Source: Osmia lignaria lignaria (lineage: Eukaryota; Arthropoda; Insecta; Hymenoptera; Megachilidae). Taken from it: a stretch of DNA of 64,000 nucleotides. The notes beneath the pieces were generated by a model. The model did not search any database. It saw only the letters and a list, made by a program, of their open reading frames with translations, and was not told where the DNA came from. This document shows, piece after piece, positions 21,661 to 31,576 of this stretch. The stretch is from positions 1,114,001 to 1,178,000 of the forward strand of contig NC_135038.1 of the NCBI RefSeq assembly GCF_051020975.1, given 5' to 3'. The translations under genes were made by a program, and so were the position numbers. Within the stretch, counting starts at the first letter, position 1. Each line of letters opens with the position of its first letter.

Positions 21661-24393
21661 TTTTTTTTTTTTTCAGGAGGAGGGGAAATGCATTTCCGCA
21701 CACCCGGGGGGCTACCAAATGGTACGACCACACCCGGGTAGTGTGGGGCTCCCCCGGAAACAAGTAGTCGCTTCCGGGTATACCCACTAAAACCCCTCCT
21801 CCATACCCACAGTTAACCCCCGGAGCCGGAACCGCGTTAGCATTACTTCGGCTCCGGGGCTGTGCTATTTGCGCCCTAGCGGCGCGGCTCGGGGCATGAG
21901 GGGGGTGCCTCCAGGCAGCCCTCTTCACGCTTGCGGCGCAGTATGTACTCGACATACTGCGCCACCGCGTCCCACAGCTTCTGGCTGTGGAGCATCACCC
22001 CGACGATGTTCTGCGGTGTGATGCTGTCGGCGATGGCGAGCTCCACACCTCTTCGCTTGTCCGCAAAATAATCGCAGACGAAGAAGGTGTGGAGCGCATC
22101 GTCCTCCGCTTCGCCACAGAGCAAGCAGCGAGGTGACCCTACCTTCCGCATCCTGAACAGGTACTTACGGAAGTAGCCGTGTCCTGTCAGGAATTGCGTC
22201 AGGTAAAAGGTCACCTCGCCATGGCGACGCGACGACCACTGGCCCAGGTCCTGGATCAGGAGCCGGGTCCACCGTCCTTTGGGACTATCGTCCCAACGTT
22301 GTTGCCAGCGCCCGATGGTCCGCTCGCGGGCTTGCTCCGCGGCGTCTGCTCGCCCGATTTCAGAACTCTGGAGATATATCTCCTTTCGCTCTTGGGCGAG
22401 CAGATCTATCGGGATCGTGCTGGCAACAACTAGCGCCGCGTCCTCGGACACTGTGCGGTACGCACACGCGACGCGCAGTGCCCCGCGGCGCTGAACGGCG
22501 GCCATCCGAGTCCGGTACTTTTTCACCTTAAGAGCGTCCGCCCAGATTTCTGCCCCGTAAAGCAGGGCTGCCTGGACGGACGTCAACAGGAGTCTTCTCT
22601 TGCACGGCTTCGGGCCTCCCACGTTCGCCATGAGACGACTTAGTGCCGCCGTACTCTGCACGGCCTTGTCGCAGACCCCGCGAATATGCTCCCAGAAGGT
22701 GAGCCGGTTGTCCAGCATCACCCCCAGGTACTTCGCGGAGCTGCAGGTCTGTACAGGCTGAGTCCCGACCATCATCGTGATGGAGGTGGGGATTCTTCTT
22801 TTCGTGAGAATCACGATCTCCGTCTTGGCAGCAGCCAACTGGAGACCGTGATTTTCCATCCACTCGTTGACCCTGCGCATAACTTGGTTAAGCGTAAGTT
22901 GGGCCAACTCGGGACTCCGTGCTGTAATGACGGCGGCGACGTCGTCGGCGAATGCGACGAGGAACGCGTTATCGGGCATGTCCAGGCGGAGCACGCTGTC
23001 GTATATGACATTCCAGAGGTCAGGTCCCAGCACTGACCCCTGTGCCGCTCCGGCGGTGACCTCCTTCATCCTGATGCCCTGGGCTGTCATGTACGACAGC
23101 CTGCGGTCCCTCAGGTAATCTCTCATAATCGCTGCGAGATACGGAGGTACCCTGAAGGACCGCTCGAGCGCGTGGAGCATGTCGCTCCACCTAGCTGAAT
23201 TAAACGCGTTCCTCACGTCGAGGGTCACGAGGAGTACTATGGGCCTAGCCTTATGACAGGCGGTTTCGGCCTGGCGTACTGCCCCGGTCACCTCGGCAAT
23301 CGCATCAATCGTGGAGTGCCCTTTTCTGAAGCCATGCTGCCGGTGGGAGAGGCCCCCGGCTTGCTCAATAGCGGCCGCCAATCGCGGCTTGAGCAAGCGC
23401 TCCATCATCTTCCCCGCTGTGTCTAACATACACAGGGGGCGATAAAATGATGGAGAATCGGGGTCGCCTCTGCTCTTGGGAATCAAGGCAAGGCGTGCCA
23501 GCTTCCACCGGGCTGGGAAGACTCCTGCTCTCAGGCACCCGTTGTACATACCGAACAAGAGGCCAGGGCAGTTGCGTGCAGCTGCCTTAATCGCCTCTGC
23601 CGGTATGCCGTCGGGGCCCGGGGCCTTACCGGACTTCATGCTGCGTTCCGCAAGCATGAGCTCCTCGGCGCGGAACGGCGGGATATCCTTCTCCTCATCG
23701 GTCAGTCGGGGCTCGACAGTGACCGGATGTGTCGGAAAAAGGGCATCCACAACGTTTCGCGCCTTCCTCTCATCCATGACCTGGGTGGGTGGGCGGAGCT
23801 TGCCCATCACGAGCTTGTAGCCCCTCCCCCAAGGATCCTGGTCCACTTCGTCGCAGAGCTGCTTCCAGCTGCGTTCCTTGCTCGTCCGGATGGCTTTGCC
23901 TAAGGCCTTCTTGGCGGCTTTGTAAGCCGTGGCCTTGTCCGCCGCCTCGGGTCGGCCAGCGGCGCGTTGCGCCAACCTGCGCAGTCGATGGCAACGCCTC
24001 CGGAGCTCGGCGATCTGGTCGTTCCACCAGTACGCCTGCGTCCTGCCTTTCCAAGGCCTCTTGCGAGGCATGGACGCGTCGCATGCGCGGTGGATGAGCC
24101 CCATGGTGGCATCCACTAAAGCGTCCACCGCGCCGACGTCATTGGCGTCCTCGGGCACTGGTGGAATGTGCCGGGCGCCGTCGAGCAAGGTTGCGACGAA
24201 TTTTTCACCGTCCATCTTGGCCGCGTTCCAGCCAGATGGTCGACGCGCACTAGCAGCTGACTGCTTTCGCGTCACGTCGATGAGCTGGAAAGTGATGTAC
24301 TGATGATCACTACCAGTGAAGTCATCCATCACCTTCCAACCAACGGCTTTGCGGACCAGGTCCTCCGACACCAGCGTGATATCGGGGATCGAA
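21661..24393 (-). mobile_element. R1-clade LINE, 5'-truncated, 15-bp TSD
   Basis: The element ends in a T run (A tail on the minus strand) at 21661-21674 and is flanked by tctactttcgacact at 21646-21660 and 24394-24408. Its 5' end falls inside the endonuclease region, the usual result of incomplete reverse transcription. The 3' UTR contains GGTTTTAGTGGGTATACCCG (minus strand, about 21776-21796) followed by a GC-rich block with cccacactacccggg. This tail is shared with the three other R1-type elements in the window. Confidence 0.92.
21876..24393 (-). pseudogene. R1-clade ORF2 fragment: RT and C-terminal zinc motif
   Basis: One uninterrupted frame of about 838 residues within the element. It enters at the last endonuclease motif (TGSDHQYITFQL) and lacks the rest of that domain. 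RT motifs follow in order: SGKAPGPDGIPAEAI, FYRPLCMLDTAGKMMERL, QHGFRKGHSTIDAI, LVTLDVRNAFNSARW, AAQGSVLGPDLWNVIYD, and the catalytic VAFADDVAAV. Near the C-terminus is a Cys/Cys/His/Cys motif (CLLCGEAEDDALHTFFVC) typical of R1-clade ORF2. It has no own start codon because of the truncation, so it cannot make the full enzyme. The lack of stops over 2.5 kb implies recent insertion. GC content is far above the flanks. Confidence 0.92.
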
Positions 24394-24436
24394 TCTACTT
24401 TCGACACTGATATTATTAAATATGGACATAATCTCG

Positions 24437-24545
24437 TGAAACCATGAGTTGACCGCCCTGCATTGGACGTTCCTCTTTCGAATGAGCCCTCACCCAGCCC
24501 TATGTGTTCTCATATAAGGACAAATAACCGATTCCCGTAAACCCA
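24437..24545 (-). repeat. Right arm of fold-back around the LINE
   Basis: Reverse complement of 21473-21577 (phrases gagttgaccgccctgcattg, cgaatgagccct, cttatatgagaa). The arms differ at perhaps one position in eight and by a small insertion. 24546-24608 is unassigned. Confidence 0.8.
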
Positions 24546-24608
24546 TTAATAGGTCCATATTTGCCGGTAATGTCACCTCGCTGCATTACCCGTGTCTACC
24601 CCTTTAAT

Positions 24609-24908
24609 ATGTAATCACATACTTCAGCATGCATACGCATTCAAATAGCATAGGAATTTGAATCGACGAACAATACCACTATCTACAGACTCCCAAAACG
24701 AATGATATTGAAATATATGGCGTCCAAATAGCACGGCATCCAAACGACACGGCGTCCAAAAGGAACGCGTCAGAACGCGTCCAATCGGACCGGCGTCCAA
24801 AAGGAACACGTCAGAGCGCGTCCAATCGGCACGGCGTCCAATAGAAACGCGTCAGATCCCGTCCAATCGGACCGGCGTTCAAAAGGATCGCATCCAATCG
24901 GCACGGCG
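24609..24908 (+). repeat. GTCCAA minisatellite block, copy 1
   Basis: A lead-in (taatcacatacttcagcatg) is followed by degenerate ~17-20 bp units built from gcgtccaatcgg, cacggcgtccaaa and aggaacgc. The same lead-in and repeats occur in the same orientation at 28100-28417. The array is broken at 24908 by the Transib-like element and resumes at 25941-25957. Confidence 0.85.
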
Positions 24909-25935
24909 CACAGTGGGACAAAACGGCTCCCGGCGATCAAAATTCTGTAACTTCGGTTCTATTGGAAATATTTCAATGAAATTGTGGGAAGTTTTTGCCT
25001 ACATTATGGTACATAAGTTGTATCAATATGAATCATATTGAACTACAGGGTGTCAAAATATTCACATATGAAGTATAACGCGTTCAATATCCTTCACTTG
25101 TTAGACATATTTTATGTCATTTAACAAAAATTTGACTCAAAACTGTTAATAACTATAATAAAAACGGATTTAATAATTAAAAAATGACAAGACATGTGTT
25201 ATTATAATATATTTATTTATATTTATTATGATCTATACCAAATCATTCGTGAAAATAGTTTCGACAATTATAAAAATTTATTATGGCATATTGCAAGGCC
25301 GAAATAAAGTTTTGGATAACGAATATACACGTCCAATGCAGTTAACTGAATAATAATCGTATCTGGTACTCCTTTTCCATCATCGTGTGCTGCGGCCAAG
25401 ATGGGTGTAATTTATTTCAATCGTCATTTTTTTGAGCGGTGGCAGGTTTGGGCAGCCGTTTTTTTCTGATTCTGATAGAGGAAGGTTCACTCTTTACTAC
25501 AGTAATAATCAAACCCCGCATAAGTGCAGACATTTCTTTCAAATCAAACGCAAAGTTGAGATTTTAGTTAAATGTACTTCGTTTCAATCAGATCCTATTA
25601 TTTAAAAAGTTGTTAACATTTTAACTTATTTTATGCACTGAATAGAATCTATACTAATCTAGTAAACTTTGTAATTCATTTGAATTTTATCTTTCCGAGT
25701 AAAATTTATTAGAATCGTACATTGAAGTTACGGGTAATATTATCAGCGTTTCGTCTTGACGAATTTCTACTGACTTTGAGTGCGAACCACGGCAAAACGG
25801 AAAGAAATATGAAAAAATGGATTACACTACGTTAAACTAAAGTTTATTCTCTATCGATGTATGTAATTAGTTTTTCAATTTTCGAATTCACGAAAATCGA
25901 CTTTTGATCACCGAAAGCCGTTTTGTCCCACTGTG
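24909..25935. mobile_element. Transib-like non-autonomous DNA transposon, TSD CGGCG
   Basis: The ends are inverted: CACAGTGGGACAAAACGG at 24909 and its complement CCGTTTTGTCCCACTGTG ending at 25935. Similarity continues for about 33 bp to gatcaaaa. A perfect 5-bp duplication, cggcg, lies at 24904-24908 and 25936-25940. Removing the insert restores cacggcgtctaatagaaa, the local minisatellite unit. A terminal CACAGTG heptamer with a GC-rich 5-bp duplication is the known signature of Transib, relatives of the RAG recombinase. The 1027-bp interior has no transposase frame, so this is a non-autonomous copy. Confidence 0.85.
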
Positions 25936-25957
25936 CGGCGTCTAATAGAAATGCGTC

Positions 25958-28090
25958 CTGCGGTGACGTACTGGAGATTATCAAGAAAAAGAAATATAAT
26001 TTGAACAATATATTGTCGGACTACATGTAATTAATATTATTTAGTACAATTATCAAGAAATTTAGTGAATTCCGTTGTTGCGTGTCCGTTCGCGGAAGAT
26101 AGAGAAATTTGGGGAATTAAGGCGCAGGTGTGACAATCCGTAGAGCGTGGAGGCGCTCCGTTCGAAAGGCGCGGATGTGAAAATAACAAACTATTATTAT
26201 CGTTTACTGTACTTTAATATTTTAAAGTTTTATTTAGGCTGACTTTGTAACTTGTTTTTACAATGCGATATAATGAAATTTAGCGCGTGAGAAGGACTTG
26301 TCTAAATCGAGTGACAAATTCAATCTGACGATTTTGCGCTTGGCGGAGGAGATCTTCGCGCGTTGTCGGTCGATGCTCCTTCTTTGGCGGATTCTGGATC
26401 CTCCCTCAGGATCATCCCTCGTCCAATGGTGGAGGAGTCCACTCCGTCCTGCGTAGGCTCCTTCTCCTGGCTGTGGTCCACTCTCAGGCGCGTGGAAGTG
26501 GAGGCGCTCCGCCAAGACGCTAGAACGTTGCAGCGCACATGTGCAACAGAGAAATTAGGAAACGACAAGACCTTGTACTTGCCAAAGCAACTCTTGAGGA
26601 AATTTACGACCCTCTCAGAGTGCATGAATAGACAGGATATCGAAAAAGACATCGTAACTTTTAAGGACCGTTCGTGACTTGGTCGAAAACAACGAATTGG
26701 CTATAGTCGATCATAAATTAGTCTTTTAGGAATTTTCAAAGTGAAACTATTCCATTCTCTGGATTTCTGGCCTTCTCTCAGCTCGATCACCCACGTCGAG
26801 GGTTTACAATGTAGTCTTTGTCTATTTATATAAGTGTACGCATAGATGATGTTTGAATTTGCTCTGAATTTATGACCGTCGATACAAAAGGTCCTCGAAG
26901 AACATTTAAGACATATCGATACAACAGACTATCGATAAATATTCCCATGGCAGTGTCGCCATAACACTCTAAACATATTCACGTGATAACATTTCACGTT
27001 ACACCGTTTTGTAAGATTTTAGGTTATATTTGCCTATGGTAAAATAAAACTAATTCATAGTAATTGAAGTTCCTTTTCTATCTTTTCTCCATAAGTCTTC
27101 TTTGAACAAGATCGTTTCTAAATGTTTTGAAATTTTTCTGATTGGTCTGAATAGTGGAATATTTCAGTTGGACCGTTGTAGTCGGATGAAATGAATTTGG
27201 GATTTCTAAGTACAATACAATTGATACAAGATAGATGAAAGTGAAGAGTGAAGTAACTACAACAATATTACAACTTCTTCTTTTTATTTATGAATTTTTA
27301 CTCGACAACAGTATTTATTTGCAGCTAGAAGAAGACAATGCGAACCGTAAATTAAATACTATAATTAGGAAATTGCAACAGGAAATTACAAATTAAGTCT
27401 CATTTTCTTTTATTAATTTATTTATTTAAAATATTCTGACATTATGATTTACAAGACAAACTTATCTAATTTAATAATCCTCTTCTTTGGAAAATTTGTT
27501 CACTGTATCTATCAATTTTTCTACTCCATAAATTGTTTGTTATAATTTCCTCATCAATCAATGTCTGAATAAATGCTGAAAATAAAGAAAACGAAATCAT
27601 ATTATTATATATTGATACATTGGACTAAACAACATTAATTTGGAGTAAACAATGTATTGAAAAAAATAAGATTTAATATTTCTTTTACCTTAAACATATT
27701 TCCTCATATATCCTGCGAGAAAGTAATTGCATCTGTTTTCAGAGTACGTTTTTCTCATTTGTCCTAGTATTTCATTCCGCATTGTTTAATTTCTTTAATG
27801 TAACTGTTCAACTTTTCTTCTCCATAATATTTTGGTTGTAATTTCCTCATCAACGTCTGAATAAATGCTGAAAAAAAAGAAAAAGAAATCATATTATTAT
27901 ATATTGATACATTTTACTCAACTACATTAATTTGGAATATAGAATGTATTGAAGAAAGTAAGGATTAATATTTCTATTACCGTAAACATACCTCCAGATA
28001 TATCTTGTAAGAAAGTACCTGTATTCAATTTCCACATGTTTTTCACTATAACCTATACCTGTCAAACGTTACACATAACTATTTGACTTT
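25958..28090 (+). repeat. One-armed second copy of the AT-rich fold-back
   Basis: From about cggtgacgtactggag this follows the right arm of the first element (8070-9295): the acaatatattgt part, the ataggcaaatataacc-complement part after the LTR, then two ~290-bp units (about 27480-28020). The 158-bp units and the opposite arm are absent. The outer flank carries the taacctatacctgtcaaacg phrase (about 28047) also present at 9890. The copy is interrupted by a solo LTR at 26076-27003. Confidence 0.75.
26076..27003. mobile_element. Solo LTR (928 bp), 4-bp TSD ccgt
   Basis: It begins TGTTGCGTGTCCG and ends CACGTTACA, flanked by ccgt at 26072-26075 and 27004-27007. Removal joins gtgaattccgt to tttgtaagatttt, matching the uninterrupted arm at about 8180 (gtgaattgcgcattgtaag). 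The interior holds only short opposing frames (26258-26677) around a GC-rich part and no retroelement domain. The 4-bp duplication suggests Ty3/Gypsy. Confidence 0.82.
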
Positions 28091-28092
28091 AG

Positions 28093-28417
28093 ATATATGT
28101 AATCATATACTTCAGCATGCATACGCATTCAAATAGCATAGAAATTTAAATCGACGAACAATACCACCATCTGCCGATTTCCAAAAGCAATGATTATCAA
28201 ACATATGGCGACCAAATGGCACGAATCCAAATTAACGTAACGTCCAAACGGCACGGCGTCCAAACGGCACGACGTCCAAAAGGAACGCGTCCAATCGGTT
28301 CGGCGTCCAAAAGCAACGCGTCCAATCAGCACTGTGTCAAAAAGAAACGCGTCCAATCGGGACCGTCCAATCGGGACGCTTCCAATCGGTCGACGTCCAA
28401 GTGGGCATCACTAAATG
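28093..28417 (+). repeat. GTCCAA minisatellite block, copy 2
   Basis: Starts tgtaatcatatacttcagc, parallel to copy 1, followed by the same GTCCAA units. The direct pair 24609 and 28100 is about 3.49 kb apart, so the intervening fold-back copy sits between terminal direct repeats or in a tandem duplication. The array abuts the 80-bp satellite at about 28418. Confidence 0.82.
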
Positions 28418-29497
28418 AAATGTAGGTTCATTGATGCATGGGAAGGGATCAGTATATTACACTAGATCCAATGTAGATATAGTATGAATGAAGTTGTTAT
28501 TAAATGTACATTGATCTGTGGGAAGGAATCAGCATGTTACATTATACCTAATGTAGATATAGTACTAATGATATTGTTATTATATGTACATTGTTCCTTT
28601 GGAAGGAATCAGCATATTACGTTATAACCGCTGTAGATATAGTAATAATGATCTGTTATTAAATGTATATTACATACCTAATGTATATATAGTAATAACG
28701 ATATTGCTATTATATGCACATTGATCTGCGGGAAGGGATCACTATATTACATTATATCCAATGTAGGTATAGTATGAACGAAGTTGATATTAAATGTACA
28801 TTGATCTGTGGGAACTAATTAGTATATTACATTATATCCAATGTAGATATAGTACTAATGATATCGCTATAAACTGTACATTGATCTGTGGGAAGTAATC
28901 AGTATATTACATGATATCCAATGGAGATATAGTATGAAAGTTATAGTATGTTATTAAATGTACATTGATCTGTGGGAAGGATTCAGTATATTACATTCTA
29001 TCTAATGTAGATATGGTAATAATGATATTGTTATTAAATGTACATTACGTATCTAATGTAGATATAGTACTAATGATGTTGTTATTAAATCTACACTGAT
29101 CTGTGGGAAGGAATCAGTATATTACATTGTATCTAATGTAGATATGGTAATAATGGTATTGTTTATAATTGTACATTGGATATCTAATGTAGATATAGTA
29201 CTGATGATATTGTTGTTAAATGTACATTGATTTGTGGGAATGAATCAATGTATTACTTTATATAGAATGTAGATATAGTACCAATGATATTGTTATTAAA
29301 TGTACATTGATCTGTGGGAAGGAATCAGTATATTACATTGTATCTAATGTAGATATGGTAATAATGGTATTGTTATTGATTGTACATTACATATCTAATG
29401 TAGATAGAGTACTGATGATATTCTTATTAAATGTACATTGATCTGTGGGAATGAATCAGTATATTACGTTATATCAAATGTAGATATAGTACTAATG
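28418..29497 (+). repeat. 80-bp satellite array 2
   Basis: Same monomer as array 1. Standard 80-bp units mix with short units of roughly 50 bp (near 28671, 29041, 29171, 29381) that lack the tgatctgtgggaaggaatc half. The array is cut at 29497 by the R1-clade LINE and continues in phase at 35850. Confidence 0.92.
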
Positions 29498-29799
29498 GAC
29501 CTCAAAGGTCCCGCGGAGGCCTACACCTTTCTCCGCGGCACCACGCGCCAACCCCTCCTCCTCGCGGTGAGGTCCGGGCACCGGATTTCCGGTGGCGAAC
29601 GGGGCGATGGCTTAGGTTCGATGGAGCTACGTGTGTAGCCAATGGAACGAGAAGAACCGACTGGTAGCTTAGGCGAGGTGCGGGTGGAGGCCCTGGCACC
29701 ACCAGCTGCAGCTACTGAATCATCTTTGTAGTGGACTGGACTATTATGACGACTTGGCGATCTCACAGGTATTTTCTGAAACTTTAAAGAAAACAAACT
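29498..29799 (+). promoter_or_regulatory. LINE 5' untranslated region
   Basis: GC-rich leader with several small dyads, beginning gacctcaaaggtc. Full-length LINEs carry an internal promoter here. No specific promoter motif can be assigned from sequence alone. Confidence 0.45.
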
Positions 29800-30147
29800 A
29801 TGGATTACAAGAAAAACTGTAAAAAAACGTACGGTGCAGGAGTAATCGGTACCTCCAGTACCGGCCCGACAGGGGGTGAGCTTGCAGGCCCCCGCGGGTC
29901 GTTATCCGCCGACTGCAGTGCACAGGTGGCAGACCGCCAGGCCTCTGCGCATAAAACGGTGACTGGCGACGAAAACGAGGAGAGTATGAAGATATCCAGC
30001 GATGGTGAAAATTTGTTCTCGCGTAGAAACAAGGAGGAAATCTTCCGTCGAAGCTCGAGAATCGGGAGATCTCCCTCGAGGGATACTAGCAGGGTCAGGT
30101 TATTGATGCCCGATAAGGAGCCGCGCACCGTGGATACGGCCGAGTGA
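29800..30147 (+). CDS. Upstream ORF, possible ORF1 N-terminus
   Basis: A 115-residue frame in the position where ORF1 of such elements begins. It is Ser/Arg/Lys-rich at its C-terminal half (EIFRRSSRIGRSPSRDTSRV), like basic N-terminal parts of Gag-like proteins. It ends just before the 473-residue ORF1, which lies in another frame and begins 8 nt later. Either a frameshift has split one ORF1 of about 590 residues, or this is a short separate leader ORF. No domain recognised. Confidence 0.5.
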   Translation: MDYKKNCKKTYGAGVIGTSSTGPTGGELAGPRGSLSADCSAQVADRQASAHKTVTGDENEESMKISSDGENLFSRRNKEEIFRRSSRIGRSPSRDTSRVRLLMPDKEPRTVDTAE

Positions 30148-30154
30148 GCCGGTC

Positions 30155-31576
30155 ATGGAAGCACCGATTGCGGGTCCGTCATTAAACGTGAAGAAGCTGG
30201 AAGAGAAAATGGACAGTTGCATAGATAAAATGAGTGAGTTAGCCCTTGCCCTTGTCGAGGCTAACGAGGCCGTATGGAAAACGGCCAGACGTAGTAGAAA
30301 TACGAGTCCGGCTACGAAGGCGGCAATTCAGAAAATGGATACCTGCTTAGAAAGCATGGCCCTGGCGGTGGACCAGTTAAAGGCGGCCAGGGAAGAGTCC
30401 AAAGCCTTGGAACCCAGGGGGATGTTGAAGCCTGAAAGAGAAAAGATCATGACAGTGATTTCCCTGCAGACTGAGAGCCCAGCAGGGGAACTGATCTTGA
30501 GCAGGGGTATAGTAAAGTGCGATGCAGGTACCCAAACAGGGACGGGGGATGAGCACCCCCCTTACCCTGCCAGCAGGCAGAAAAGGAAGGAAATATCCCC
30601 ACCTCAGGATAAGGTTGGAAAGAAATATAAAGTGGGAGACAAAGCAACTTTCTTGCGACCTAGGATTAGGAGCGTAGAGACGCGATACGTCCGCACATCA
30701 GAGACGGGAGGAAATATAGATGTTGCCGAGGATGAGTGGGAACTGGTAAGAAAGAGGAGGGCGAGACCCGTGCCGAGGACACCTCATTCACATACAGAAC
30801 ACATAACCCCTAATATGATCGAAAGCAGGAAGCATCAGGAGAAGGGTAGGGTTGGACGAAAACGGAATAAACCCCAAGCTATTGCTATCCGATTTGAAGG
30901 TGGCAGCACCTTTGCGGATGTCCTGAAAAGGGTGAAGGGTACGGTTGGTCCATCACCGGATGGCATTAAAGGGGTAAGACAAACGCGAGCGGGGAATCTG
31001 CTCTTAGAATTCCTTCCGTCGGCTGACCTTGAGGGTTTTAAAAGCGCTTTGGAGGGCAAACTTGGCCCCAAAATTAAAATAGCAAAACTACAGGAGAGGA
31101 TTGACCTTGAAGTAAGGGGAATTGATCCGGACGTAGAACGGGACGAGGTAATTGAAGCCGTCCTAAGGGAAACTGATTGCCCTGCTGGTGAACTGAGGCT
31201 TAAGGTGTTCCGGACTGATCCCCGCAGAAATAAGGTGGCACTTTTTGAGGGCCCTGCGGCATCGCTGAGGCTGCTGGAACAAAAGAATAAAATTAAGATT
31301 GGATGGACGGTAGCAACGGTTAGAGAGGTGCCCCGAATCATAAGGTGCTTCAAATGTCACGCCTTAGGACATATGGCCGCGGTCTGTAAGAGTGTGACTA
31401 ACCTGTGTAGAAAGTGTGGGGAAGTAGGGCACCATATGGAGGTATGCAAAAAGCCAGCGAGATGCAGGCTCTGCTGCGAAGATGGCGCCTCGGAGGGGAT
31501 GGCAGCTCATGTTGCGGCGTCAGTCAGATGCCCCAAGTATAGGGAGGCAGCAAGGCTAGTCAAAAATAAATGGTGA
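30155..31576 (+). CDS. R1-clade ORF1, Gag-like with zinc knuckles
   Basis: A 473-residue protein that should bind element RNA and form the RNP. The N-terminal 100 residues are mostly helical in character (KKLEEKMDSCIDKMSELALA), likely coiled coil. The middle is basic. The C-terminal third contains a run of CCHC knuckles: CFKCHALGHMAAVC, CRKCGEVGHHMEVC, and a third, CRLCCEDGASEGMAAH with a later RCPKYREAAR. Three knuckles ending in this pattern are characteristic of R1/TRAS/SART-type ORF1. The stop TGA overlaps the ORF2 start as ATGGTGA, suggesting translational coupling. The start is the first ATG in frame; the true start may be upstream (see the 29800 frame). Confidence 0.93.
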   Translation: MEAPIAGPSLNVKKLEEKMDSCIDKMSELALALVEANEAVWKTARRSRNTSPATKAAIQKMDTCLESMALAVDQLKAAREESKALEPRGMLKPEREKIMTVISLQTESPAGELILSRGIVKCDAGTQTGTGDEHPPYPASRQKRKEISPPQDKVGKKYKVGDKATFLRPRIRSVETRYVRTSETGGNIDVAEDEWELVRKRRARPVPRTPHSHTEHITPNMIESRKHQEKGRVGRKRNKPQAIAIRFEGGSTFADVLKRVKGTVGPSPDGIKGVRQTRAGNLLLEFLPSADLEGFKSALEGKLGPKIKIAKLQERIDLEVRGIDPDVERDEVIEAVLRETDCPAGELRLKVFRTDPRRNKVALFEGPAASLRLLEQKNKIKIGWTVATVREVPRIIRCFKCHALGHMAAVCKSVTNLCRKCGEVGHHMEVCKKPARCRLCCEDGASEGMAAHVAASVRCPKYREAARLVKNKW

